Position numbers and translations under genes: made by a program. Shown one piece after another: positions 1-8,070 of a DNA stretch of 64,000 nucleotides. Source of the DNA: Terrirhizobium terrae (lineage in GTDB: Bacteria > Pseudomonadota > Alphaproteobacteria > Rhizobiales > Rhizobiaceae); contig NZ_CP104992.1 in the NCBI RefSeq assembly GCF_030323265.1, positions 3,571,501-3,635,500 on the forward strand, read 5' to 3'. Positions within the stretch are counted from its first letter, which is position 1; every line of letters begins with the position of its first letter. The notes beneath the pieces were generated by a model. It was given only the letters and a program-made list of their open reading frames with translations, was not told the origin of the DNA and searched no databases.

Positions 1-211
1 TGGCGTCATGGTGGCGGGCCGACACGGGTTTTGATGCCAACGACATGACGCGACGCTAGCCTATGCGCCGAGGCTTATGGATATTCAAGAGCGGAATTCC
101 TTCGACGGCGGTTGCCGGGCTGCGGGCTGCGCCTAGCTCTTGTCTTGCCCCTTGCCGTCAAAGCGGAAACCGCGCAAGACGGCAGGGCCTGTCGAATCTG
201 GTGGAGGACAT

Positions 212-913
212 ATGACCGTTGCCGACTATGTTGCCTTTGCAGTCTTCGTGCTTGCCTGGGTAACCTATTCCTGGCTGACAGCCGGCTCCGGCGCGAGATT
301 CTTTCCACGGCTGAGCCTCAATCGGGCCATGGCGGAACGGCGCAAGCACTGGATCTACAATTCGCTGCGTCGCGACCTGAAGATGATCGACACGCAGATC
401 CTTGCCGGCCTGCAGAACGGCACCGCATTCTTCGCCTCCACCTCGATTTTCGCCATCGGCGGCTGCTTCGCGCTGCTCGGTGCGACGGACCAGGTCGAGG
501 CGGTCTTCCGTGACCTCGCCTTCGTCGCCTATGCCGGCCGCACCGCCTTTGAGCTCAAGGTTGTCGGGCTGACCTTCCTGTTCGGCTACGCCTTTTTCAA
601 GTTCGGCTGGTCCTACCGGCTGTTCAACTACTGCACCATCCTGTTCGGCGCGCTGCCGATGATGCACGATACCAATGCGGATCGGGCAGCGGCCGAGGCC
701 GCCGCCGACCAGGTGGTGCGGATGAATGCGATCGCCGCCAGCCATTTCAATTCCGGTCTCAGAGCACTGTTCCTGTCGGTCGGCTATCTGGGCTGGTTCG
801 TCGGGCCCTATATGTTCATGGGCATGACGATCTTCATCATCGTGGTCCTGACCCGCCGCCAGTATTTTTCCGAGGCGCGGCTGGCGATCATGGAAGCCAA
901 CAAGCAGCCATAG
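212..913 (+). CDS. DUF599 family inner-membrane protein
   Basis: Predicted inner-membrane protein of the DUF599 family, 233 residues from this start. Hydrophobic stretches near residues 4-23, 68-90, 108-135 and 190-215 suggest about four membrane spans, and an Arg/Lys-rich segment near residues 42-56 should be cytoplasmic. ATG 212 is chosen because GGAGG lies 4 bases upstream; an in-frame ATG at 140 has no comparable ribosome site and would add a non-hydrophobic leader. The next gene on the same strand starts about 40 bases downstream. No biochemical role is established for the family, so function is unknown. Confidence 0.85.
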   Translation: MTVADYVAFAVFVLAWVTYSWLTAGSGARFFPRLSLNRAMAERRKHWIYNSLRRDLKMIDTQILAGLQNGTAFFASTSIFAIGGCFALLGATDQVEAVFRDLAFVAYAGRTAFELKVVGLTFLFGYAFFKFGWSYRLFNYCTILFGALPMMHDTNADRAAAEAAADQVVRMNAIAASHFNSGLRALFLSVGYLGWFVGPYMFMGMTIFIIVVLTRRQYFSEARLAIMEANKQP

Positions 914-952
914 CGGTCCCGAGAACCTCCAAGGTAATCCCAGGGTATTCAA

Positions 953-1945
953 TTGAGCATTCCAGCAGACAGCCAGGCCACAGCGCCGAAATCGCCCCGT
1001 ATCCTTCTCATCGACACATTGCGGGGCATCGCGCTCATCGCAATGGCGACCTATCACCTGACATGGGATCTGGAATTCTTCGGCTATCTCGATCCGGGCA
1101 CGGCGACGCAGGGCTTCTTCCGCATCTATGCCCGCTCGATCGCCAGTTCCTTCCTGTTTCTCGCCGGCGTCAGCCTCGTTCTGGCCCATGGCCGGGGCAT
1201 TCGCTGGACTTCATTCTGGAAGCGATTCGCCATCGTCGCCGGGGCGGCCGCCGCGATCAGTATCGCGACCTATATCGCTTTCCCGCATGAATGGATCTAT
1301 TTCGGCATTCTGCACAATATCGCGGTATCGAGCGTCATAGGCGTGCTCTTCCTTCAGCTGCCGTTGGCGATCGGTATCATCGTGCCGCTTGTGATCGTGG
1401 TGGCGATGATTGCCGACGCGAGCGTAATGCCCGGTTTCCTTCATTCGCCTGCCTTCGATACGCGCTGGCTGAGCTGGATCGGCTTTGCCGAACTGCCGCC
1501 GCGTTCCAACGACTATGTGCCGCTGTTTCCGTGGCTGGCGGCGCTGCTCGCCGGTGTCGCAATCGCCCGGATCGCCATCGCGCGTGGCTGGAACTTCAGG
1601 CTTGCCGATGTCCAGCGCCGCGATACGCTGCTGGCCAAGGCGGGCCGGCACAGCCTGGTCGTCTATCTCGTGCACCAGCCGGTCCTGATCGGCCTCGTCT
1701 ATCTGTTTTCGCTGGTCTCGCCGCCGCCTGCGGTCGATCCGCGGGTGAACTATATGTCTAGCTGCCAGATGAGCTGCGTGAAGGAAGCGGACGAAGCGAC
1801 ATGCCGGCAGTTCTGCGGCTGTACCGCCGATGCGCTGATCGGCCAGCAGTTGATGACACCGCTGCAGGGCGGCGAGATCAGTGCCCAGGATAACCGTATC
1901 CAGATCATCGCGCAGGAATGCTCGGCGGCAATTCCGGCCCAGTGA
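953..1945 (+). CDS. DUF1624 (heparan-alpha-glucosaminide N-acetyltransferase-like) membrane protein with Cys-rich tail
   Basis: Multi-spanning membrane protein of the DUF1624 / HGSNAT-like acyltransferase family, 330 residues. The N-terminal signature IDTLRGIALIAMATYHLTWD (about residues 20-39) is typical and is followed by 7-8 hydrophobic segments. The start is TTG 953, with AGGG 7 bases before it; the next in-frame ATG would delete the signature. After the last membrane span the protein continues for about 65 residues with cysteines at 271, 275, 284, 288, 290 and 323, including two CX3C pairs eight residues apart. The family is thought to move acetyl groups onto sugars; the bacterial substrate is unknown. 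The role of the tail is also unknown. Confidence 0.85.
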   Translation: MSIPADSQATAPKSPRILLIDTLRGIALIAMATYHLTWDLEFFGYLDPGTATQGFFRIYARSIASSFLFLAGVSLVLAHGRGIRWTSFWKRFAIVAGAAAAISIATYIAFPHEWIYFGILHNIAVSSVIGVLFLQLPLAIGIIVPLVIVVAMIADASVMPGFLHSPAFDTRWLSWIGFAELPPRSNDYVPLFPWLAALLAGVAIARIAIARGWNFRLADVQRRDTLLAKAGRHSLVVYLVHQPVLIGLVYLFSLVSPPPAVDPRVNYMSSCQMSCVKEADEATCRQFCGCTADALIGQQLMTPLQGGEISAQDNRIQIIAQECSAAIPAQ

Positions 1946-1974
1946 ACCCTATTGAGGCGACGAGTGGCTGAGAA

Positions 1975-2361
1975 TCAGGTGCCGACGCCGATTTCGGCGA
2001 GGCGCGTCAGGCAGGCTTCCTCGACATTGTCGAGCTCGACCAGTGTCTCGTCGATATCCTTGCGCTTCTGGCGCAGCTCGTCGCGTTTTTCGTCGACACG
2101 CTTCATCAAAAGCTTGAGCTGGCCGAGTTCGCCCGGCGGCTCCTTGTAGACCTGGATGATCTCGCGGATTTCGGCGATAGTGAAGCCGATGCGTCGGCCG
2201 CGCAGGATTTCGAGCAGGAGCCGGCGATCGGCAGCGCGGAACAGGCGAGTGCGGCCACGGCGTTCCGGCTGCAGCAGGCCTTCATCCTCGTAGAAACGCA
2301 GGGTCCGGGTCGAGACGCCGAATTCCCGGGTAAGCTCGGTGATGCTGTAATATTTATCCAC
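1975..2361 (-). CDS. MerR family transcriptional regulator (LiuR-like)
   Basis: DNA-binding regulator of 128 residues. The winged helix-turn-helix at residues 1-70 (YSITELTREFGVSTRTLRFY, then EDEGLLQPERRG) is diagnostic of MerR proteins. The C-terminal half is a coiled-coil dimerisation helix (residues 78-118, rich in Lys, Glu and Asp) without the Cys metal ligands of CueR or ZntR, so it is not a metal sensor. It most resembles the LiuR type that controls branched-chain acyl-CoA catabolism, but no such genes lie here. The start codon is GTG at 2361, preceded by AGGGA. It is convergent with the DUF1624 gene, and the adjacent palindrome at 2394-2415 may be its own operator. Confidence 0.85.
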   Translation of the reverse strand: MDKYYSITELTREFGVSTRTLRFYEDEGLLQPERRGRTRLFRAADRRLLLEILRGRRIGFTIAEIREIIQVYKEPPGELGQLKLLMKRVDEKRDELRQKRKDIDETLVELDNVEEACLTRLAEIGVGT

Positions 2362-2393
2362 GTCAAATCCCTGCTGCGATCAGCGGAAAATAA

Positions 2394-2415
2394 TTGACTT
2401 TTACGTAACAGTCAA
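2394..2415. promoter_or_regulatory. Inverted repeat upstream of the merR gene, possible operator/promoter
   Basis: TTGACT and AGTCAA flank a 10-base spacer that contains the palindrome TTACGTAA. It sits 33 bases upstream of the merR start codon. MerR proteins bind dyads in promoter spacers, so autoregulation is plausible. This is inference from symmetry and position only. Confidence 0.4.
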
Positions 2416-2453
2416 ATGACGCACAGGAGACATATTGGTGCCGGTCTTTCCGA

Positions 2454-3870
2454 TCAGTGCAGCAGCCAGATCGTGGCCAGGCCGAGAAAGCTGACGAAGC
2501 CGGTCATGTCGGTGATGGCCGTGACGAAGACCGCCGATGACACAGCCGGGTCGGTCCCTGCCTTGTCGAGCAGCATTGGGATCATCATGCCGGCCATGGA
2601 GGCTGCGATCATGTTGATGATCATGGCCGATGCGATGACCATGCCAAGCTGGATATCGCCGAACCACCAGCCGGCGACGGATCCGACCAGCGTGCCGAAC
2701 AGCGCGCCGTTGATGATGCCGACGCCCGCCTCGCGGCGCACGACGCGCCAGGCATTGTGGATGTCGAGGTCGCGGGTCGCGAGCGCCCGCACCGTCACGG
2801 TCATCGTCTGCGAGCCGGCATTGCCGCCCATGCCCGCCACGATCGGCATAAGGATGGCAAGCGCCACGATTTCCTCGATCGTCGCCTCGAACAGACTGAT
2901 CACCGAGGCCGAGAGGAAGGCGGTGACGAGGTTCACCATCAGCCAGGGCACGCGGGAGCGCGACGTGTCCTTGACCGAGTCGGAAAGTTCTTCGTCACCG
3001 ACGCCGGAAAGGCGGCGAAGGTCTTCTTCCGCCTCTTCCTGGATGACGTCGACGACGTCGTCGATTGTGAGAACGCCGACGAGCCGGTCGTTGTCGTCGA
3101 CGACGGCGGCGGAGAGCAAGTCATACTGCTCGAAGATCTGCGCCGCCTCTTCCTGGTCCATATCGGCCGGGATCGGGTGATTGGTCTCCCGCATAATCGT
3201 CTCGATGCGGATCACGCGCTTGGCGCGCAGGATGCGGTCGAGATCGATGACGCCGAGCAGCCGGAAGGTCGGGTCGATGACGAAGATCTGCGAAAAGCTT
3301 TCCGGCAGGTTTTCCTCGTCGCGCAGGTAGTCGATCGTCTGCCCGACCGTCCAGAATGGCGGTACGGCGACGAATTCCGTCTGCATGCGGCGACCGGCCG
3401 AGCTTTCGGGATAGTCGAGCGCGCGCCTGAGCCTCACCCGTTCGGTAAACGGCAGCTGCGCAAGGATCTCTTCCTGGTCCTGCTTATCGAGGTCTTCAAG
3501 AATGTAGACCGCGTCGTCCGAGATCGAGATCGCCGATCGCCGCGGCGATCTGCGAATTCGGCATCTGCTCGACGATCTCGAGGCGGATCGCCTCGTCGAC
3601 CTCGGTCAGTGCGGTAAGGTCGAAATCCTTGCCGAGCAGCCGCACCAGCGCCTGACGCTGTTCCGGCAGGATCGATTCGAGAAGGTCGCCGAGTTCGGAT
3701 TCATGCAGCTTGGCAACATGCTGGCGCAGGAAGAGAACGTCGCGATCGGCAACCGCTGCGCCGACGCGCAGCAGGAAATCCGACTTGATCGAACCGTCTT
3801 CGGAATAGATGTCGTGGCCGTCATCGCCGGCCTTGTTGCGGATGAGGGTGTCGTCCTGGATATCGCTCAT
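2454..3870 (-). CDS. mgtE: Magnesium transporter MgtE, interrupted by a single-base frameshift
   Basis: MgtE Mg2+ channel/transporter of the inner membrane. The N-terminal part (ATG 3870 after GAGGG) encodes the MgtE N domain; the second frame encodes two CBS domains and a five-helix pore with the motif VAGMGGNAGSQ. The two parts are in different frames. Removing one G near 3522 restores a continuous protein of about 471 residues, the normal family length, through LDSDDAVYILEDLDKQDQEE. The span is 1417 bases, exactly one more than a multiple of three, as expected for a 1-base insertion at about codon 116. Most likely this is a sequence error in an intact gene. Confidence 0.9.
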
Positions 3871-4046
3871 CAACCGCCCTCGCCTCGCATGCTGCCGGTC
3901 GCCGAATGGCAACGGAAAGCATATAGCCAACAATCAGATAGCATGAAAGACTGAAGCAATCCTATCGACCGCCGCGACCTGTCCTTTGCTGATGATCAGC
4001 AGAGGTTGAGACGCGGCTGAAATCATGCCGCAGAAAGCGAGAGCCC

Positions 4047-4538
4047 ATGGCCGTCCGTCCCATCCTGAAATATCCCGATCCCGGCTTGTCGACGATCTGC
4101 CAACCGGTCACCGAATTCAGCGACGAGCTTGCAGCGCTTGCTGCGGACCTGCTGGACACGATGCGCGCGGCCCCGGGCGTCGGCATCACGGCTGCCCATA
4201 TCGGCGTCTTCCAACGCCTCTTCGTGCTGGAACTCTCACCGGAACAGGGACCGCTCTATTACATCAATCCGGAGATCTTGAGCGCCAGTGACGCGACCAT
4301 CCGCCACATGGAAGGCAGCGTCTCCATGCCGGGCGCGACCGACGAGGTCGAGCGCCCGAAGCAGGTTCGGGTGAGGTACCAGGATCTTGCCGGCAAGGTC
4401 ATCGAGGCGGATGCGCAGGATTTTCACGCCGTGTGCATCCAGCACGAGATCGACCAGCTGGACGGCATATTCTGGCTTCGTCGGCTGTCCCGGGTGAAGC
4501 GGGAACGGCTGGTGCGCAAATGGCAGAAGGAAAAATAG
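4047..4538 (+). CDS. Peptide deformylase-like protein with altered metal-site motifs
   Basis: Protein of the peptide deformylase fold, 163 residues. Motif 1 (canonically GxGLAAxQ) is GVGITAAH with His51 in place of Gln; motif 2 (EGCLS) is EGSVS with Ser91 in place of the metal-binding Cys; motif 3 (HEFDH) is HEIDQ, keeping His133 and Glu134 but with Gln137 in place of the second His. Two of the three metal ligands are therefore changed, so the usual deformylase reaction is doubtful. Rhizobia are known to carry deformylase paralogues besides the essential def. It lies alone between mgtE (divergent) and two BON genes. The fold assignment is firm; the activity is unknown. Confidence 0.85.
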   Translation: MAVRPILKYPDPGLSTICQPVTEFSDELAALAADLLDTMRAAPGVGITAAHIGVFQRLFVLELSPEQGPLYYINPEILSASDATIRHMEGSVSMPGATDEVERPKQVRVRYQDLAGKVIEADAQDFHAVCIQHEIDQLDGIFWLRRLSRVKRERLVRKWQKEK

Positions 4539-4602
4539 CTCTCGGGTAGAACCCTGCCCGGTTCGTGCGTTGTCGCGACATGGTTACGAGAGGAGCAAGA
4601 CC

Positions 4603-4842
4603 ATGACGGAAACATCCAAGATTGATGGCAATGACCTTGGTAGTGAAGTCGCAGCCCGCCTGTCGTCGCTGCCGGACGTCGACGTATCGGCGGTCGATGC
4701 AAGGCTCGACGGAACAACGGTGGTTCTGGAAGGTTCGGTCGACACAATCATTTCGGCGCGCAAGATCATCCTGGCCGCGGAGACAGTGGACGGGGTGCAT
4801 GACGTGGAAAACCACCTGACCCTGACCGGCAAGCCGAACTGA
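4603..4842 (+). CDS. Small BON domain protein
   Basis: A 79-residue protein made almost entirely of one BON domain (from about residue 15 to the end: V-SAVDARLDGTTVVLEGSVD followed by A-KIILAAETVDGVHDVENHL). BON domains bind phospholipid or cell-envelope components. There is no obvious signal peptide, unlike OsmY. ATG 4603 is chosen because AGAGGAG lies just upstream. It is followed 91 bases later by a second BON gene, suggesting a pair with related roles. Regulation is not visible. Confidence 0.75.
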   Translation: MTETSKIDGNDLGSEVAARLSSLPDVDVSAVDARLDGTTVVLEGSVDTIISARKIILAAETVDGVHDVENHLTLTGKPN

Positions 4843-4933
4843 GCTGCACCGACAAGTGGCCGCGATGGCTTGACCGTCGCAGATTCCGCGCGTCCGAACT
4901 ACAGCCCTTATGGATAAAGGCAAGGAGGCCTCC

Positions 4934-5431
4934 ATGCCACTGAAGAAGAGCATCGACGACACCTCGCGCGAAGAGGATTTTCGCGATTTCGACGACCGTA
5001 ACATCGATGAGGGCTGGCCCTACGCGGACCAGCCCGGCGCGGGTTCCGGCCCGGTGGATAATGCCGCCTATGGCACGTCCGGCGCCAATGCCGAAAAGGA
5101 CCGCAATCCCGGCTTCATGATCGACGGTGCAGGTGCTGACGGACTGGAAGAGCCGTTGAAGGACAGTCTTCGCCCCGGAACGGTTGGGCTGGAGGACGCT
5201 GACGATCTCGAAGAACGCGTCACCGACGCGATCGATGCGCTTGGCGTGATCGACATGGACCTGATCGACGTGCATGTCGAGCGCGGCATCGTGACGATCG
5301 AGGGCGAAGTGGATGATGCGCCGACGGCTCAGCAGATCATTCGCCACGTTCAGGCAGTGAAAGGTGTGCGCAAGATCGCCAATCACCTGCGCCTTGTCGG
5401 CGTGGACAGCCGGATCCCCGACGAGGACTGA
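4934..5431 (+). CDS. BON domain protein with acidic N-terminal region
   Basis: A 165-residue protein. The first 95 residues are acidic, Gly- and Pro-rich and probably disordered; the last 70 form one BON domain (IDVHVERGIVTIEGEVDD, then AVKGVRKIANHL). No signal peptide is evident. ATG 4934 is preferred to ATG 4910 because AAGGAGG stands directly before it. It pairs with the BON gene at 4603-4842. Rhizobial BON proteins of this layout are uncharacterised; a stress or envelope role is only suggested by the domain. Confidence 0.75.
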   Translation: MPLKKSIDDTSREEDFRDFDDRNIDEGWPYADQPGAGSGPVDNAAYGTSGANAEKDRNPGFMIDGAGADGLEEPLKDSLRPGTVGLEDADDLEERVTDAIDALGVIDMDLIDVHVERGIVTIEGEVDDAPTAQQIIRHVQAVKGVRKIANHLRLVGVDSRIPDED

Positions 5432-5443
5432 TCCGGCAGTGAA

Positions 5444-5867
5444 TTAGTCGACTTCGATCGAGATGGTCGGCGGTGTGTGCAGCGTGTTGCTGACGGTGCA
5501 GATCTCTTCCGCCATCTCGACGATCTTGAAACGCTCTGCTTCGCTGAAGTCGCCTTTGATCTTTATCCACACGGAGAAACGCTCGATCCGATATGGCTCC
5601 TCAGCGGATTTCTGCCCCGTGACTTCAGCAGTGACGCTTTCGAGATCGGTCGAGAATGCCGAGTTTGCTGGCGGCTATCCGGGCGCTGAGCGCCAGACAA
5701 GCGGAGAGCGACGCGAACATCAGGTCGAGCGGATTGAAGCCCTCTTCCGAAGCGCCTGTGACGACAGTCGCCTGACCGCCGGTACGGCTTGTCACCGTCG
5801 GGTGACCATTTCGCTTTAACTCGGCGGTCGCGCCAATCGGCCGTGCCTTGATCTTCACATCCACCAT
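5444..5867 (-). CDS. OsmC family peroxide/redox protein, frameshifted
   Basis: OsmC/Ohr superfamily protein of about 140 residues. The first frame reads MVDVKIKARPIGATAELKRN and continues through FNPLDLMFASLSACLALSAR, where the conserved Cys of the family is present, then breaks off. The second frame resumes with LESVTAEVTGQKSAEEPYRI and ends IEVD. Removing one base near 5646 (GAGATC to GAGTC on the plus strand) joins them; the total of 424 bases is one above a multiple of three. It begins 3 bases after the lipB stop, so the two genes are probably co-transcribed. OsmC proteins reduce organic hydroperoxides in the cytoplasm. The break is probably a sequence error. Confidence 0.8.
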
Positions 5868-5869
5868 TG

Positions 5870-6592
5870 TCACGCCTTTTCGACGACGGTCGGTCCGAAA
5901 ATGTCCTCGAATGCCTGTCGCAGCCGCACGTCGACATCCTGCATCATCACCAGCATGCCGAGATCGACAAGGCTGGTGACGCCGTAATTGCTGATTCCGC
6001 AGGGTACGATGCCGGAGAAATGCGTGAGATCCGGATCGACATTGATCGACAGGCCGTGAAAGCTCACCCAGCGGCGCAGGCGGATGCCGAGTGCGGCGAT
6101 CTTGTCCTCCGACATGCTGCCGTCGAAGAGACGCGGCTTTTCCGGCCGCTGAACCCAAACGCCGACGCGGTCCTCGCGCCGTTCGCCGCGGACATTCATC
6201 AGGTCCAGGGTGCGAATGACGAGTTCTTCCAACGCTGCCACATAGGCGCGCACGTCCTGTCTTCTGCGCTTCAAGTCCAGCATAACATAGGCCACGCGCT
6301 GGCCGGGACCGTGATAGGTATATTCGCCACCGCGCCCCGTCGCGTAGACGGGGAATCGGTTCGGCTCGATCAGGTCGGACGCATCGGCGCTCGTTCCGGC
6401 GGTATAAAGCGGCGGGTGTTCGAGCAGCCAGACGAGTTCGTCGGCGCGGCCGTCGGCAATATCGGCCACTTCCTGCTCCATCACTGCCATGGCCTCTTCA
6501 TAGGGCACGGGACAGTCCGTAATGCGCCAGCGCACGGGCGGGGAGCCCGAAGCGGGCAGCATAAGGTGGTCGAGATCGGTTCTGGTCAGCAT
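5870..6592 (-). CDS. lipB: Octanoyl-[ACP]:protein N-octanoyltransferase LipB
   Basis: LipB moves octanoyl from acyl carrier protein to the lipoyl domains of GcvH and the E2 subunits, the first step of lipoate synthesis. Over 240 residues it shows the family motifs LLEHPPLYTAGTSAD, GRGGEYTYHGPGQ, SFHGLSINVDPDL and VPCGI with the catalytic Cys. An ATG at 6592 gives the normal length. It is upstream of osmC on the same strand with almost no gap. Its product would be needed for the GcvH protein encoded at 20.7 kb. Confident by motif. Confidence 0.95.
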   Translation of the reverse strand: MLTRTDLDHLMLPASGSPPVRWRITDCPVPYEEAMAVMEQEVADIADGRADELVWLLEHPPLYTAGTSADASDLIEPNRFPVYATGRGGEYTYHGPGQRVAYVMLDLKRRRQDVRAYVAALEELVIRTLDLMNVRGERREDRVGVWVQRPEKPRLFDGSMSEDKIAALGIRLRRWVSFHGLSINVDPDLTHFSGIVPCGISNYGVTSLVDLGMLVMMQDVDVRLRQAFEDIFGPTVVEKA

Positions 6593-6716
6593 GATAGCCT
6601 TCTGGCAACAAGATCGGTGCTTGGCAAGACGCCCGCTTTTCCGGCGCTTTGTCGACTGGTTTTATATAGGGGCTGTGGGTTCCTGTTTTTATCCTTCAAA
6701 AAACTGTCACGGCACA

Positions 6717-6744
6717 CTTGTGCAGCCCAAATCCTTTTGCTAGA
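6717..6744 (+). promoter_or_regulatory. Possible sigma-70 promoter of tRNA-Leu
   Basis: CTTGTG (6717-6722) and GCTAGA (6739-6744) are separated by 16 bases and lie about 37 bases before the mature tRNA. Spacing fits a rhizobial housekeeping promoter, where CTTGAC-like -35 boxes are usual. Sequence match is modest. Confidence 0.35.
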
Positions 6745-6780
6745 TGCTCCCTCGCCGACGCAAATCGGCTCTACCACGAT

Positions 6781-6865
6781 GCGGTCGTGGCGGAATTGGT
6801 AGACGCGCAGCGTTGAGGTCGCTGTGGGGCAACCCGTGGAAGTTCGAGTCTTCTCGACCGCACCA
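6781..6865 (+). tRNA. tRNA-Leu (anticodon GAG)
   Basis: An 85-nucleotide class II tRNA. The acceptor arm GCGGTCG pairs with CGACCGC at the 3' end, followed by the discriminator A and an encoded CCA (6863-6865). The anticodon stem CAGCG/CGCTG holds the loop TTGAGGT, giving anticodon GAG for CUC/CUU leucine codons. The long variable arm and the TTCGAGTC T-loop are as expected for tRNA-Leu. A strong terminator follows directly, so this is a single-tRNA transcript. Confidence 0.97.
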
Positions 6866-6868
6866 AAT

Positions 6869-6893
6869 AAACCCGGCTTCGGCCGGGTTTTTC
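6869..6893 (+). terminator. Intrinsic terminator of tRNA-Leu
   Basis: AAACCCGGC and GCCGGGTTT form a 9-base-pair stem closed by a stable TTCG tetraloop and followed by a T run, 3 bases after the tRNA end. Confidence 0.92.
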
Positions 6894-6968
6894 TTTTCTA
6901 CTAGTCGGTTGCGATCTTTTCTTCATGTCGATTGCCAGGATGTATCTGGCGGTGCGCCCGCCGTGACA

Positions 6969-7271
6969 TCAGGCGTTGCGCGATCCTTCCACAGCCAGCG
7001 ACTGGATGACGAGACGGCAATTGTCGTTGCCCTGCGGCAAAAGCGTGATGGGGTCCACCAGACCGGCACTGACGCCAAGGCCGTTGGCCAGCGCCCAGCC
7101 CCAATTGTCCTGTGCATAGCGCAGAAGCTGCGGTCCCTCGACGGAGATGCAGGCCCTGCCCGCCTCGATCAGCTCCTGCGATGGGACGCCTTGAAGGCGC
7201 TGCGTCATCTCGGCCTGAAGCGGCGTGACAACAAAGATGGCGAATAGATAGCTGATGAATTCCGACACCAT
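6969..7271 (-). CDS. Hypothetical small protein with N-terminal hydrophobic segment
   Basis: A 100-residue protein from ATG 7271, chosen for the CAGGAGATC ribosome site just upstream. Residues 4-22 (EFISYLFAIFVVTPLQAEM) form one hydrophobic segment ending like a signal peptide or membrane anchor; the remainder is soluble, with two Cys residues (56 and 84). I do not recognise a family. It is downstream of the PagL-like gene on the same strand with a gap of 76 bases, and convergent with tRNA-Leu. Confidence 0.6.
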   Translation of the reverse strand: MVSEFISYLFAIFVVTPLQAEMTQRLQGVPSQELIEAGRACISVEGPQLLRYAQDNWGWALANGLGVSAGLVDPITLLPQGNDNCRLVIQSLAVEGSRNA

Positions 7272-7347
7272 GATCTCCTGTGTTCCGACAGGCAGATAGG
7301 TGCGGTGGTATCGCCGCACCAGAGGCGCGCGGGCGTATGGATGAGAT

Positions 7348-7899
7348 TTAGAATTTCACGCCGAGCGCCAGTCCGGCATGGGTGAGACCGTCATTCGGTC
7401 CGTCGCAGATATTGGCATGGGAGGAATGGTCGGCGCTCGCGACCAGATTGACCCTGTCGGTGATGTGCATGCCGAGCGCCACCTGCTCGCGGAACAGCAG
7501 CCGGCAGCCGAGGCGCGGGCCGTCGCCGCCGTCGAGATTGCCGTTATGGACCGTGCCGCCGAACCCCGCTTCGGCAAAGAACGTTTCGCCCAACGGCAGA
7601 TGCCAGTTCAGCCCGGCATAGACCTGATCGGTCGCGTCAGCGCCGCCAGAGACGCCGAGTTCGATGCGGGGCTGCGTGAGAACGCCTGCCAGTCCCGTCT
7701 CAGACGATCCGAACGGTGCGAAATAAAGTTCCAGCGATCCGACCGCCCCCTTGTCCTTCGAGCCGTCTCCCTCGATGACGCCGCCGGCCCCAAAACGAAC
7801 CTCGTCGACGATCTCTCCGGCCGTGGCGAATGGGGATTGGCAAAGGGCAATCCCCAGGGCCATGGTCAGAGACCGTGCTAGCGGCAAGATGAACGTCAT
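7348..7899 (-). CDS. Acyloxyacyl hydrolase / PagL-like lipid A deacylase
   Basis: Outer-membrane beta-barrel protein of the acyloxyacyl hydrolase (PagL) family, 183 residues. Residues 1-27 form a signal peptide (ALGIALCQSPFATAGE). The mature part has alternating strands, AEAGFGGTVHNG, and near the C-terminus ASADHSSHAN, which carries the His-x-Ser arrangement of the PagL active site; it ends with the barrel-closing aromatic residue Phe (GVKF). Such enzymes remove a 3-hydroxyacyl chain from lipid A. Activity here is inferred from motifs. Confidence 0.8.
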   Translation of the reverse strand: MTFILPLARSLTMALGIALCQSPFATAGEIVDEVRFGAGGVIEGDGSKDKGAVGSLELYFAPFGSSETGLAGVLTQPRIELGVSGGADATDQVYAGLNWHLPLGETFFAEAGFGGTVHNGNLDGGDGPRLGCRLLFREQVALGMHITDRVNLVASADHSSHANICDGPNDGLTHAGLALGVKF

Positions 7900-8070
7900 C
7901 GAAATCCCCTCGAATCAATAGGGAAACTGTCGGCGCAAAACCGGGGCGTGTACAGTCGAGAATATGCCACTGGCCCTGTGCGAGGCTTGCTTGACGGTTC
8001 CTGTTGCCGCTCGGCTTGAACCGGTCGGTCGCCTGTGATTGAAGGAATCGAGCCTCAAAGAGTGACGCCG

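Noticed and set aside
1..59. Open frame of 18 codons ending at TAG 57-59 that could be the 3' end of an upstream gene
   Set aside because: Too short to support; it may be chance, and no motif is recognisable.
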